From Betaproteobacteria bacterium (GTDB lineage: Bacteria > Desulfobacterota > Desulfovibrionia > Desulfovibrionales > Desulfovibrionaceae), in the NCBI GenBank assembly GCA_009778295.1, contig WRKB01000224.1, positions 1-6,069 of the forward strand: DNA of 6,069 nucleotides. The letters run 5' to 3'. The position numbers and the translations under genes were made by a program. How positions within the stretch are numbered: the first letter of the stretch is position 1; every line of letters begins with the position of its first letter. Positions 1 to 6,069 of this stretch are shown one piece after another. Below the pieces are notes generated by a model, which had not been told where the DNA came from, did no database searches, and worked only from the letters and a program-made list of their open reading frames with translations.

Positions 1-798
1 GGCGGCGTCCAGCACGTCCGCCACATCGGAAAGGCGTACCGGAGCCCCGTTGCGGTAGGCGATGATCAGCGGCTTGTATTCCGAGCTGGAGAAGAGCTGG
101 TCGTTGCTGGTGATGGTGAACGCCTGCCTGGGGCCGTCGAAGCTGCCTTTGGCCATGTTGACGTTGGCCAGGTTGATGGCGTTGCGCAGGTCCTCCAGGC
201 TCAAGTCGTATGCGGCCATGGCGGAGAGGTTGGCATGGATGCGCACGGCCGGGCGCTGGCCGCCGGAAAGGCTCACCAGGCCGACGCCGGGCACCTGGGA
301 AATTTTTTGGGCGAAGCGCGTATCCGCGAGGTCCTGCACGCGGGTCAGCGGGATGCTGTCCGATCTGAGCGCCAGCGTGAGGATGGGCGCGTCCGCCGGG
401 TTGACCTTGCTGTAGACGGGCGGGGAGGGCATGTCCTTGGGCAGGTAGCTCAAGGCCGCGTTAATGCCTGCCTGCACCTGCTGTTCCGCAACGTCCAGGC
501 TGAGGTTGAGGCTGAACTGCAAGGTGATGATGCTGCACCCGTAGGCGCTGTCGGAGTTCATCTGGGTCAGTCCGGGCATCTGGCCGAACTGGCGCTCCAG
601 CGGCGCGGTGATCGAGGAGGCCGTCACCTCGGGGCTCGCCCCCGGATAAAAGGCGCGCACCTGGATGGTGGGGTAATCCACTTCCGGCAATGCCGAAACG
701 GGCAACTGCCTGTACGCGAGCAGGCCCGCCAGCGTCAGCGCCGCCATGAGCAGCGTGGTGGCCACCGGGCGGCGGATGAACAGTTCGGAAACATTCAT
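1..798 (-). CDS. mdtB: RND efflux pump permease, MdtB/MdtC-like, N-terminal part (partial)
   Basis: This is the inner-membrane proton-driven pump of a tripartite multidrug efflux system. It exports small molecules through the periplasm together with the adaptor MdtA and an outer-membrane channel. Only the first 266 codons are present; the family is about 1,040 residues long, so roughly three quarters lies beyond the left edge. The protein opens with a short cytoplasmic stretch and TM1 (about 11-29, core [10 protein letters not shown]), then PALPEV-type text ([12 protein letters not shown], 36-47) and the first porter subdomains. Near-verbatim MdtB-like strings include [11 protein letters not shown] (64-74), [11 protein letters not shown] (126-136), [10 protein letters not shown] (177-186) and the [10 protein letters not shown] region (244-253). 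The start at 798 gives the expected N-terminus. No Shine-Dalgarno site precedes it on this strand, and mdtA ends only 13 bases upstream, so translation is probably coupled to mdtA. MdtB and MdtC paralogues are similar; the B assignment rests on position and recalled similarity, without an alignment. Confidence 0.93.
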   Translation of the reverse strand, partial: MNVSELFIRRPVATTLLMAALTLAGLLAYRQLPVSALPEVDYPTIQVRAFYPGASPEVTASSITAPLERQFGQMPGLTQMNSDSAYGCSIITLQFSLNLSLDVAEQQVQAGINAALSYLPKDMPSPPVYSKVNPADAPILTLALRSDSIPLTRVQDLADTRFAQKISQVPGVGLVSLSGGQRPAVRIHANLSAMAAYDLSLEDLRNAINLANVNMAKGSFDGPRQAFTITSNDQLFSSSEYKPLIIAYRNGAPVRLSDVADVLDAA

Positions 799-811
799 GG
801 AAGGAGTTCCG

Positions 812-2002
812 TTATTTCTTTTGCGGCTGGGGACTGTCCGGGCTGTCGGCCTCCTTCACCTCGACCTGCACGCCGTTGCGCAGGCGTTCCGAGCCCTCGA
901 CCACCACGCGTTCTCCGGCCTGCACGCCGGAGCGGATAATCACCTCGTCCCGGATGCTCTCGCCCGTATCCACCTTGCGCAGATCGACCGTGTCGTCATC
1001 GCGCAGCACATAGCTCTGGGCGCCCTGGGGGCCGCGCCGCACGCCCGCGGCGGGCACGACCACCGCGCCGGGAACGACGTCTATGAGCAGCCGCACGTTG
1101 ACGAACTGGTTCGGAAACAGGCGGATGTCGTCATTCGTGAGTTCGGCTTTCAGGCGCAGGGTGCCGGTGGTCGGATCGATCTGGTTGTCCAGGCTGGTCA
1201 GTTTGCCTGTCGCGAGCAGCCGCGTCTGCTCCCGGTTGTAAATTTCCGTTTTTAAGGCCGCGCCGCCTTGCATTTTTTCCAGCACCCTGGCGATGCTGTC
1301 TTCCGGCAGGGGAAAAATAACGCTGATGGGTTGCAGCTGGGTCAGCACGACAATGCCGTTCTGATCCGAGGCGCGCACGATGTTGCCGGCATCCACGAGC
1401 CGCAGCCCGGCTTTGCCGGAGATGGGCGCGGTGATCCTGCTGTAGATCAGTTGGAGCTTTGCGGCCTCGATGGCGCCCTGGTCGCTTTTGACGATGCCTT
1501 CGTACTGGCGCACCAGCGCGGTCTGGGTGTCGTACTGCTGCTTCGCGATGAGGTCGTCGGGCATGAGTTGGGCATACCGTTTGAGATCGAGCTTCGCGTT
1601 TTCGAGCAGCGCCTTGTCACGCTGCATCTGGCCTTCGGCCTGCTCAAGCTGGGCCTGGAAGGGACGGGGGTCGATAACGGCCAGCACGTCGCCTTCGGCC
1701 ACCATATCGCCCTCCCGGAAGCGCACTTCCATAAGCTGGCCGTCCACGCGGCTCTGGACGGTCACGGTATTCAGCGGGGTCACTGTTCCCAGGGCGGGCA
1801 GATATATGTCGACATCGCGCTGCTGCGCCTTCACGGCGGTCACCAGAGGCTTGAAGGCGGGGGCGGAGGACTCCTTGCGCTGCCCGGAACCCGGACGCAT
1901 GGAGAAAAAAACGCCCAGCGCGAGCGCGAGAAGAAGCAGCGCAAGCAGCGCGCGCCGGATGCGCGGCCTTCCGGCGGGGGTATGACTGGAGGACTCGGAC
2001 AT
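812..2002 (-). CDS. mdtA: RND efflux periplasmic adaptor, MdtA-like membrane fusion protein
   Basis: This periplasmic adaptor links the RND pump to an outer-membrane channel in a tripartite drug-efflux complex. The 396-residue length is normal (E. coli MdtA is about 415). A basic N-terminus (GRPRIRRA) precedes one hydrophobic anchor at about 18-33. No lipobox cysteine is seen, so it is probably membrane-anchored rather than a lipoprotein. The first lipoyl half has [13 protein letters not shown] (78-90) and the [11 protein letters not shown] turn (95-105). A helical hairpin follows at about 113-185, and the second lipoyl half has [13 protein letters not shown] (188-200). The beta-barrel region carries the MdtA-like string [13 protein letters not shown] (270-282) and [12 protein letters not shown] (295-306), followed by the membrane-proximal domain. 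The tail (about 384-396) is Pro/Ser/Asp-rich and variable. The start at 2002 has an AAAGGAAG Shine-Dalgarno site 5-6 bases upstream. It is the first gene of the operon with the pump at 798-1. Confidence 0.94.
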   Translation of the reverse strand: MSESSSHTPAGRPRIRRALLALLLLALALGVFFSMRPGSGQRKESSAPAFKPLVTAVKAQQRDVDIYLPALGTVTPLNTVTVQSRVDGQLMEVRFREGDMVAEGDVLAVIDPRPFQAQLEQAEGQMQRDKALLENAKLDLKRYAQLMPDDLIAKQQYDTQTALVRQYEGIVKSDQGAIEAAKLQLIYSRITAPISGKAGLRLVDAGNIVRASDQNGIVVLTQLQPISVIFPLPEDSIARVLEKMQGGAALKTEIYNREQTRLLATGKLTSLDNQIDPTTGTLRLKAELTNDDIRLFPNQFVNVRLLIDVVPGAVVVPAAGVRRGPQGAQSYVLRDDDTVDLRKVDTGESIRDEVIIRSGVQAGERVVVEGSERLRNGVQVEVKEADSPDSPQPQKK

Positions 2003-2006
2003 AGGC

Positions 2007-2014
2007 TTCCTTTC
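2007..2014 (-). promoter_or_regulatory. Shine-Dalgarno site of mdtA
   Basis: On the minus strand the sequence GAAAGGAA lies just upstream of the ATG at 2002, with about five bases between the GGA core and the start. It supports the chosen mdtA start. Confidence 0.7.
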
Positions 2015-2037
2015 ACATGTTACCGTTAAGGCGCCGG

Positions 2038-2053
2038 GGCGGGAAGGCCCGCC
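2038..2053 (-). other. GC-rich hairpin in the presumed mdtA leader
   Basis: GGCGGG (2038-2043) and CCCGCC (2048-2053) form a perfect 6-bp stem around a 4-base loop. No T-run follows on the minus strand, so it is not a complete intrinsic terminator. If transcription starts near 2064, the hairpin sits in the 5' leader of mdtA about 35 bases ahead of the Shine-Dalgarno site, where it could affect RNA stability or elongation. That role is inferred. Confidence 0.4.
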
Positions 2054-2070
2054 TGGAAAACATCTTTCAG

Positions 2071-2099
2071 CGCATACGCCTTGAATGTTGATTTGGCAA
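2071..2099 (-). promoter_or_regulatory. candidate sigma70-type promoter of mdtAB
   Basis: On the minus strand TTGCCA (2099-2094, five of six matches to TTGACA) is followed after exactly 17 bases by TATGCG (2076-2071, three of six matches to TATAAT). The expected transcription start is near 2064, about 60 bases before the mdtA ATG. The -10 element is poor, so this is only the best candidate seen. The 21-bp palindrome at 2126-2146 lies about 27 bases upstream of the -35. Confidence 0.35.
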
Positions 2100-2125
2100 C
2101 CTGTCCCGGAGCGGGGAGTGCCCCG

Positions 2126-2146
2126 GTTTGAAATCAGATTTCAAAC
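2126..2146. promoter_or_regulatory. perfect 21-bp palindrome, operator-like, upstream of mdtA
   Basis: The arms GTTTGAAATC (2126-2135) and GATTTCAAAC (2137-2146) are exact reverse complements around a single central A. An AT-rich palindrome of this length between a terminator and an efflux-operon promoter is typical of an operator for a dimeric regulator (TetR, MarR or similar). No regulator gene lies in the window, so the binding protein is unknown. It has no T-run on either side, which argues against a terminator. Confidence 0.5.
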
Positions 2147-2169
2147 TGAGCCGCCGCCAGAAAGAAATG

Positions 2170-2194
2170 AAAAAGGCGGCTCCGAAGAACCGCC
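2170..2194 (-). terminator. rho-independent terminator after the small-ORF pair
   Basis: Read on the minus strand, GGCGG (2194-2190) pairs with CCGCC (2179-2175). Two further pairs follow across one mismatch, closing a TTCG-type loop, and the hairpin leads directly into five T (2174-2170). It lies about 30 bases past the stop of the 28-codon ORF and ahead of the mdtA promoter. It should therefore end transcription of the small genes and insulate mdtAB from them. Confidence 0.8.
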
Positions 2195-2224
2195 CTGGCG
2201 TCAAAATTATCCGGTGTGCCCGGG

Positions 2225-2311
2225 CTATTTTATCCAGCCGCGCTTATAGCCGATAAAAACAAAGGCGCAAATGCCGATTGTGGTCAGAAGGGCAAACAAT
2301 CCTCCAGTCAT
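2225..2311 (-). CDS. 28-residue hydrophobic small protein, second of a pair
   Basis: I do not recognise this family. The peptide begins MTGGLFALLTTIGICAFVFI, giving one membrane span (about 4-21), and ends in a short basic tail (GYKRGWIK). The positive-inside rule then suggests that the C-terminus faces the cytoplasm. An AAGGAG Shine-Dalgarno site (2325-2320) lies eight bases before the ATG. The stop codon of the upstream 51-codon ORF lies within that spacer, two bases from the start, so the two are probably translated together. A terminator follows 30 bases after the stop. A strong ribosome site, tight coupling, hydrophobicity and a terminator together argue for a real gene despite its size. 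Possible roles are a small subunit of a membrane complex, a pump-associated peptide like AcrZ, or a type I toxin; the sequence does not choose between them. Confidence 0.6.
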   Translation of the reverse strand: MTGGLFALLTTIGICAFVFIGYKRGWIK

Positions 2312-2313
2312 AT

Positions 2314-2469
2314 CTATTTCTCCTTTTTCATGCCGGAAAGCCTGAAAAAAACATACCCGACAAAGAGATTTGTTACCCCGGCGATGCCACCAAGCCAATC
2401 AAACCTGATTGTGACGGCGGCTATCAGTGTAACACCCAGGCCAAGGCAGGCATTGCTCCAGTATTTCAT
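2314..2469 (-). CDS. 51-residue hydrophobic small protein, first of a pair
   Basis: I do not recognise this family. The product has two hydrophobic stretches: about 7-21 (ACLGLGVTLIAAVTI) and about 25-44 (WLGGIAGVTNLFVGYVFFRL). They are separated by the short polar turn RFD, and the tail is basic (SGMKKEK). This predicts a two-span inner-membrane hairpin with both ends in the cytoplasm. A full AGGAGG Shine-Dalgarno sequence (2480-2475) lies five bases before the ATG, the strongest ribosome site in the window. The stop is two bases from the ATG of the 28-codon ORF. Both read in the same direction as mdtAB but are separated from it by a terminator, so they form their own small transcription unit. 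I found no convincing promoter. Confidence 0.62.
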   Translation of the reverse strand: MKYWSNACLGLGVTLIAAVTIRFDWLGGIAGVTNLFVGYVFFRLSGMKKEK

Positions 2470-2474
2470 TGCCG

Positions 2475-2480
2475 CCTCCT
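2475..2480 (-). promoter_or_regulatory. consensus Shine-Dalgarno of the 51-residue ORF
   Basis: The minus strand reads AGGAGG, a complete match to the anti-Shine-Dalgarno complement, five bases ahead of the ATG at 2469. It is one of the main reasons to believe the small-ORF pair is translated. Confidence 0.7.
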
Positions 2481-2704
2481 ATACACAGTAATCATTTTTG
2501 ATGTCACTGTCTATGCCGGTAGCGGCAGCACACGAAAGTTATGGCACGGGGCATTAAAAACACGTTTGATGGCAGGCAACGGAAGATGATTGGGGGAGCG
2601 GGGCGCTGTCTTGTCCTCAGGCCCCATGTAGACTATGGTATCGGGCATGACAGGACGTACGCTTTTGGCTTCATTGCAGATTTAAAGCCATACAAGAGCC
2701 GGCT
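2481..2704. other. intergenic region between divergent transcription units
   Basis: This stretch separates the small minus-strand pair from hsdM on the plus strand and should hold the promoters of both. I see no RNA gene, repeat or convincing protein. The open frames that cross it show no recognisable protein and no ribosome site. Confidence 0.6.
2611..2639 (+). promoter_or_regulatory. candidate promoter of the hsdM-rhuM-hsdS operon
   Basis: TTGTCC (2611-2616) is followed after exactly 17 bases by TATGGT (2634-2639); each hexamer matches the sigma70 consensus at four of six positions. Transcription would start near 2646 and leave a leader of about 60 bases before hsdM. Such matches arise often by chance. 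Confidence 0.3.
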
Positions 2705-4248
<1,544 letters not shown>

Positions 4249-4252
<4 letters not shown>

Positions 4253-4263
4253 GTCACGGGAAC
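4249..4263 (+). repeat. start-context direct repeat, copy 1
   Basis: The 15 bases ATGAGTCACGGGAAC match the rhuM start at 4344-4358 (ATGAAGCACGGGAAC) at 13 of 15 positions, 95 bases apart. With the preceding CT the match is 15 of 17. The pair brackets the palindrome-bearing insert. Confidence 0.65.
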
Positions 4264-4347
4264 GCAGAAGGCATCGCATTCGCTACGCAGTGCGTAGCGA
4301 ATCCTGGCTGGACGCATATCCGCAAACTTCGCGGGAAAGACCTATGA
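4249..4347 (+). CDS. 32-codon mini-ORF coupled between hsdM and rhuM
   Basis: The frame starts on the ATGA overlap with the hsdM stop and ends on an ATGA overlap with the rhuM start, so ribosomes leaving hsdM could pass through it to rhuM. It is preceded by GGGGAAGG about nine bases upstream, a fair Shine-Dalgarno site inside the end of hsdM. The peptide ([14 protein letters not shown]... ending KLRGKDL) matches no family I know, and its middle is encoded by a perfect palindrome. Its first five residues (MSHGN) resemble the RhuM start (MKHGN) because the DNA is repeated. It may act only as a translational bridge left by an insertion rather than make a functional protein. Confidence 0.4.
4278..4302. 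repeat. perfect 25-base palindrome between hsdM and rhuM
   Basis: The arms ATTCGCTACGCA (4278-4289) and TGCGTAGCGAAT (4291-4302) are exact reverse complements around one central G. The RNA could form a strong stem within the polycistronic message just before rhuM. The tip would be tight, so a few pairs would open. No T-run follows, so it is not an intrinsic terminator. It resembles a dispersed short palindromic element, but the window holds no second copy to confirm that. It could equally be an RNA-processing or stability element that sets the HsdM-to-RhuM ratio. Confidence 0.75.
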
Positions 4348-4358
4348 AGCACGGGAAC
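4344..4358 (+). repeat. start-context direct repeat, copy 2 (rhuM start)
   Basis: This partner of 4249-4263 carries the rhuM start codon. Only two of the 15 bases differ. Confidence 0.65.
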
Positions 4359-5363
4359 TCGGAAATCGTCATCTATCAGACTGTGGACGGCCTGACTAAA
4401 ATTGACGTCCGCATGGAGGGTGAAACGCTTTGGCTTACTCAAGCGCAGATGACTGAATTGTTCCAAAGAGACCAGTCTGTTATCAGCAGGCACATCAAGA
4501 ACGCTTTTTCAGAGGGAGAACTTGACGCAAAAAGCACTATGCAATTTTTGCATAGTGCAAATTCCGATAAGCCTGTCGCCTTTTATAGTCTCGACGTTAT
4601 CATCGCGGTCGGCTACCGGGTGAAATCCCCGCGCGGCACACAGTTCAGGCAATGGGCGACCGGCGTTTTGCACGAATACCTGCAAAAAGGTTTTTCCATA
4701 CACGACGACTTCCTGAAAAACATGGGCGGCGGGGCGTACTGGAAGGAACTCCTTGAGCGCATCCGCGACATCCGCGCCAGCGAAAAGGTGATGTATCGCC
4801 AAATCCTCGACCTGTACGCGACCAGTTTGGACTACAACGCCACCATGCCGGAGACAGTCGAGTTTTTCAAAATCGTGCAGAACAAGCTGCATTATGCGGC
4901 CAGCGGCCACACCGCGGCGGAAATCATCTTTGATCGCGCCAACGCCGAATTGCCCTTTATGGGCTTGACGGTGTTCAAGGGCAGCCGCCCGGTAAAAAGC
5001 GAAGTGAGTATCGCCAAGAATTACATGACCGAAAAGGAGTTGTTCGCACTGCGCAGGATGGTCAACGCCTTTTTCGACATGGCGGAACTGAAGGCGGAAC
5101 GCCACGAGCCCATGCACATGCGGGACTGGCTGGAGACGTTGGACACATTCTCGCGCGACTTCGGCATGGGCGTTCTGGAGGACGCGGGCGGCGTCAGCCA
5201 CAACGCCGCCGTGGAGAAGGCGCACCGGGAATATGATGCGTACAGGGCGCAACTTGCCGATGAGTTTACCGATGTTGAGAAGGCGTACCTGGACATCCTG
5301 CGGGAGATGCACAAGAAGCTTAAGGCCGGGGGTGGCGAGAGTATGGGGAAGGTGAAGGCATGA
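4344..5363 (+). CDS. rhuM: RhuM family protein, type I RM-associated, unknown function
   Basis: RhuM family proteins are named after a Salmonella pathogenicity-island gene and frequently sit between type I restriction-modification genes; their biochemical role is not established. The product is 339 residues with the start at 4344. This ATG overlaps the mini-ORF stop (ATGA), has GGGAAAG seven bases upstream and gives the usual [12 protein letters not shown] start. A longer GTG start at 4290 would lie in the palindrome. The N-terminal part has a DNA-binding-like region, LWLTQAQMTELFQRDQSVIS (about 29-48), then YSLDVIIAVGYRVKSPRGTQFRQWA (about 81-105). The centre has the family strings ELLERIRDIRASEKVMYRQILDLYATSLDY (about 134-163) and HTAAEIIFDRANAELPFMGL, and the rest is helical and charged. 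The C-terminus ESMGKVKA copies that of HsdM. Its stop overlaps the hsdS start. Nuclease, regulator or anti-restriction roles are all possible. Confidence 0.93.
   Translation: MKHGNSEIVIYQTVDGLTKIDVRMEGETLWLTQAQMTELFQRDQSVISRHIKNAFSEGELDAKSTMQFLHSANSDKPVAFYSLDVIIAVGYRVKSPRGTQFRQWATGVLHEYLQKGFSIHDDFLKNMGGGAYWKELLERIRDIRASEKVMYRQILDLYATSLDYNATMPETVEFFKIVQNKLHYAASGHTAAEIIFDRANAELPFMGLTVFKGSRPVKSEVSIAKNYMTEKELFALRRMVNAFFDMAELKAERHEPMHMRDWLETLDTFSRDFGMGVLEDAGGVSHNAAVEKAHREYDAYRAQLADEFTDVEKAYLDILREMHKKLKAGGGESMGKVKA
4534..4558. repeat. 11-bp inverted repeat within rhuM
   Basis: GCACTATGCAA (4534-4544) and TTGCATAGTGC (4548-4558) are exact reverse complements around TTT. The hairpin lies inside codons for STMQFLHSA of RhuM. 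No reading-frame effect is seen. It could form an RNA hairpin early in the gene, or it may be a chance result of the codons used. Confidence 0.6.
5337..5363 (+). repeat. direct repeat copy 2 at the 3' end of rhuM
   Basis: These 27 bases encode ESMGKVKA plus the stop, match the hsdM end at 24 of 27 positions, and lead into hsdS by the same ATGA overlap. The copies are 1,111 bases apart, and the interval holds the mini-ORF and all of rhuM. Confidence 0.75.
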
Positions 5364-6069
5364 CAGGGTGGCAGGCGACGACTACCGAATACCTCATCAA
5401 CGAGGGATTGCTAAAGATAGGGGACGGCTATCGCGCAAAAAATAGCGAATTTACATCTACTGGGTTTCCTTTTGCTCGAGCTGGAAATATTAACAATGGT
5501 TTTTTGTTTTCAAACGCAGATCATTTGCCTACGCAATATAAGGAGGTAGTTGGTGATAAAATAAGTGAAACTGGAGACGTTGTTTTTACATCTAAAGGTA
5601 CAGTTGGCAGATTTGGCTTTGTCACAGAAAAGATACAGAAATTTGTTTATTCGCCGCAGCTATGTTTTTGGCGTAGTCTAAAGAGAGATAAAATAATTTC
5701 AAAGTTCATTTATTATTGGATGCATGGAGACGAATTTGTAGGCCAAGCTGATGTATTAAAAGGCCAAACTGATATGGCTGACTATGTTAATTTAGCTGAT
5801 CAGCGGCGAATGAAAATTACGCTTCCTCCTCCGTCTGAACAAAAAGCCATCGCCGCCGTCCTCAGCAGCCTTGACGACAAAATAGACCTTCTGCACCGCC
5901 AGAACGCCACACTGGAAGCCATGGCCGAGGCGTTGTTCCGCCAGTGGTTTGTAGTGGAGGCGAAGGAGGAATGGGAAAGCACCCATCTCTCATACTTCGG
6001 CAAGATCGTTTGTGGAAAGACCCCTTCTAAAGCGAATAAAGCGTTTTTTGATGGAGAGATACCATTTAT
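5360..6069 (+). CDS. hsdS: type I restriction-modification specificity subunit HsdS (partial)
   Basis: HsdS chooses the DNA sequence recognised by the type I complex; each of two target-recognition domains (TRDs) reads one half of a split site. The first 236 codons are present, a little over half of a usual 400-450-residue protein. TRD1 covers about 8-155 and includes FPFARAGNINNG (36-47), ETGDVVFTSKGTVGRFGFVT (70-89) and YSPQLCFWR (97-105). The central conserved region follows at about 156-200: LPPPSEQKAIAAVLSSLDDK, then LEAMAEALFRQWFV, a coiled-coil spacer that contacts HsdM. TRD2 begins near 207 and is cut by the window edge (FGKIVCGKTPSKANKAFFDG). The ATG at 5360 overlaps the rhuM stop and follows a GGGGAAGGTGAAG ribosome site within the repeat. 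Bases 5461-5760 are about 35% GC by hand count, against 58% at 5821-5880, typical of TRD exchange. No frameshift is seen. Confidence 0.95.
   Translation, partial: MTGWQATTTEYLINEGLLKIGDGYRAKNSEFTSTGFPFARAGNINNGFLFSNADHLPTQYKEVVGDKISETGDVVFTSKGTVGRFGFVTEKIQKFVYSPQLCFWRSLKRDKIISKFIYYWMHGDEFVGQADVLKGQTDMADYVNLADQRRMKITLPPPSEQKAIAAVLSSLDDKIDLLHRQNATLEAMAEALFRQWFVVEAKEEWESTHLSYFGKIVCGKTPSKANKAFFDGEIPF

Noticed and set aside
1268..2029. Plus-strand open frame of 253 codons opposite mdtA
   Set aside because: Its His/Gly/Arg-rich composition and lack of any family motif mark it as a shadow of mdtA, which has clear adaptor-protein motifs.
2551..2566. Possible sigma54 promoter beginning TGGCAC on the plus strand
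   Set aside because: The -24 half is good but the expected TTGC at -12 is absent (ATTA instead), so the match is incomplete.
2216..2589. Plus-strand open frames across the region of the two small membrane proteins
   Set aside because: They lack Shine-Dalgarno sites and recognisable sequence, whereas the minus strand has two frames with strong ribosome sites and a terminator.
4278..4302. The palindrome as a rho-independent terminator after hsdM
   Set aside because: No T-run follows on either strand, and termination here would cut off the coupled rhuM and hsdS genes.
4290..4343. Upstream GTG start extending RhuM by 18 residues
   Set aside because: The GTG lies at the centre of the palindrome without a ribosome site. 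The ATG at 4344 has the ATGA overlap, a nearby GGGAAAG and the usual RhuM start.
4509..5312. Minus-strand open frame of 267 codons opposite rhuM
   Set aside because: It is antisense to a recognised family protein, its composition looks like a frame shadow, and no ribosome site supports it.

Overview
The window looks like chromosomal DNA from a Gram-negative bacterium of fairly high GC content: it has a tripartite RND efflux system and GC-rich third codon positions. Gene content and composition would suit a proteobacterium or a Desulfovibrio/Bilophila-like lineage, but nothing here fixes the taxon.

Left part (1-2002, minus strand): an mdtAB-type efflux operon. The periplasmic adaptor mdtA (812-2002) is followed after 13 bases by the N-terminal 266 codons of an MdtB/MdtC-like RND pump, which runs off the left edge. 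Upstream of mdtA are a plausible promoter, a hairpin in the likely leader, and a perfect 21-bp palindrome that resembles an operator.

Middle part (2003-2704): a short intergenic stretch that is not empty. On the minus strand it carries two very small, tightly coupled reading frames (51 and 28 codons). Each has a good Shine-Dalgarno site and encodes a hydrophobic, membrane-type peptide. A clear rho-independent terminator follows them and separates them from mdtA.

Right part (2705-6069, plus strand): a type I restriction-modification operon in the order hsdM, a 32-codon mini-ORF, rhuM, hsdS (cut by the right edge). All three junctions are ATGA start/stop overlaps, so the genes are probably translationally coupled. 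HsdM is the adenine-N6 methyltransferase, HsdS the specificity subunit, and RhuM a protein of unknown role often found inside such loci. No hsdR lies in the window; it may follow hsdS.

The most unusual structure is around rhuM. The last 27 bases of hsdM and the last 27 bases of rhuM are near-identical (24/27). The start regions of the mini-ORF and rhuM also repeat each other (13/15), and a perfect 25-base palindrome lies between them. This suggests that rhuM and its 95-bp leader were added as a cassette at an older hsdM/hsdS junction. The first target-recognition region of hsdS is AT-rich (about 35% GC) against about 58% in its conserved region, as expected for exchanged specificity domains.
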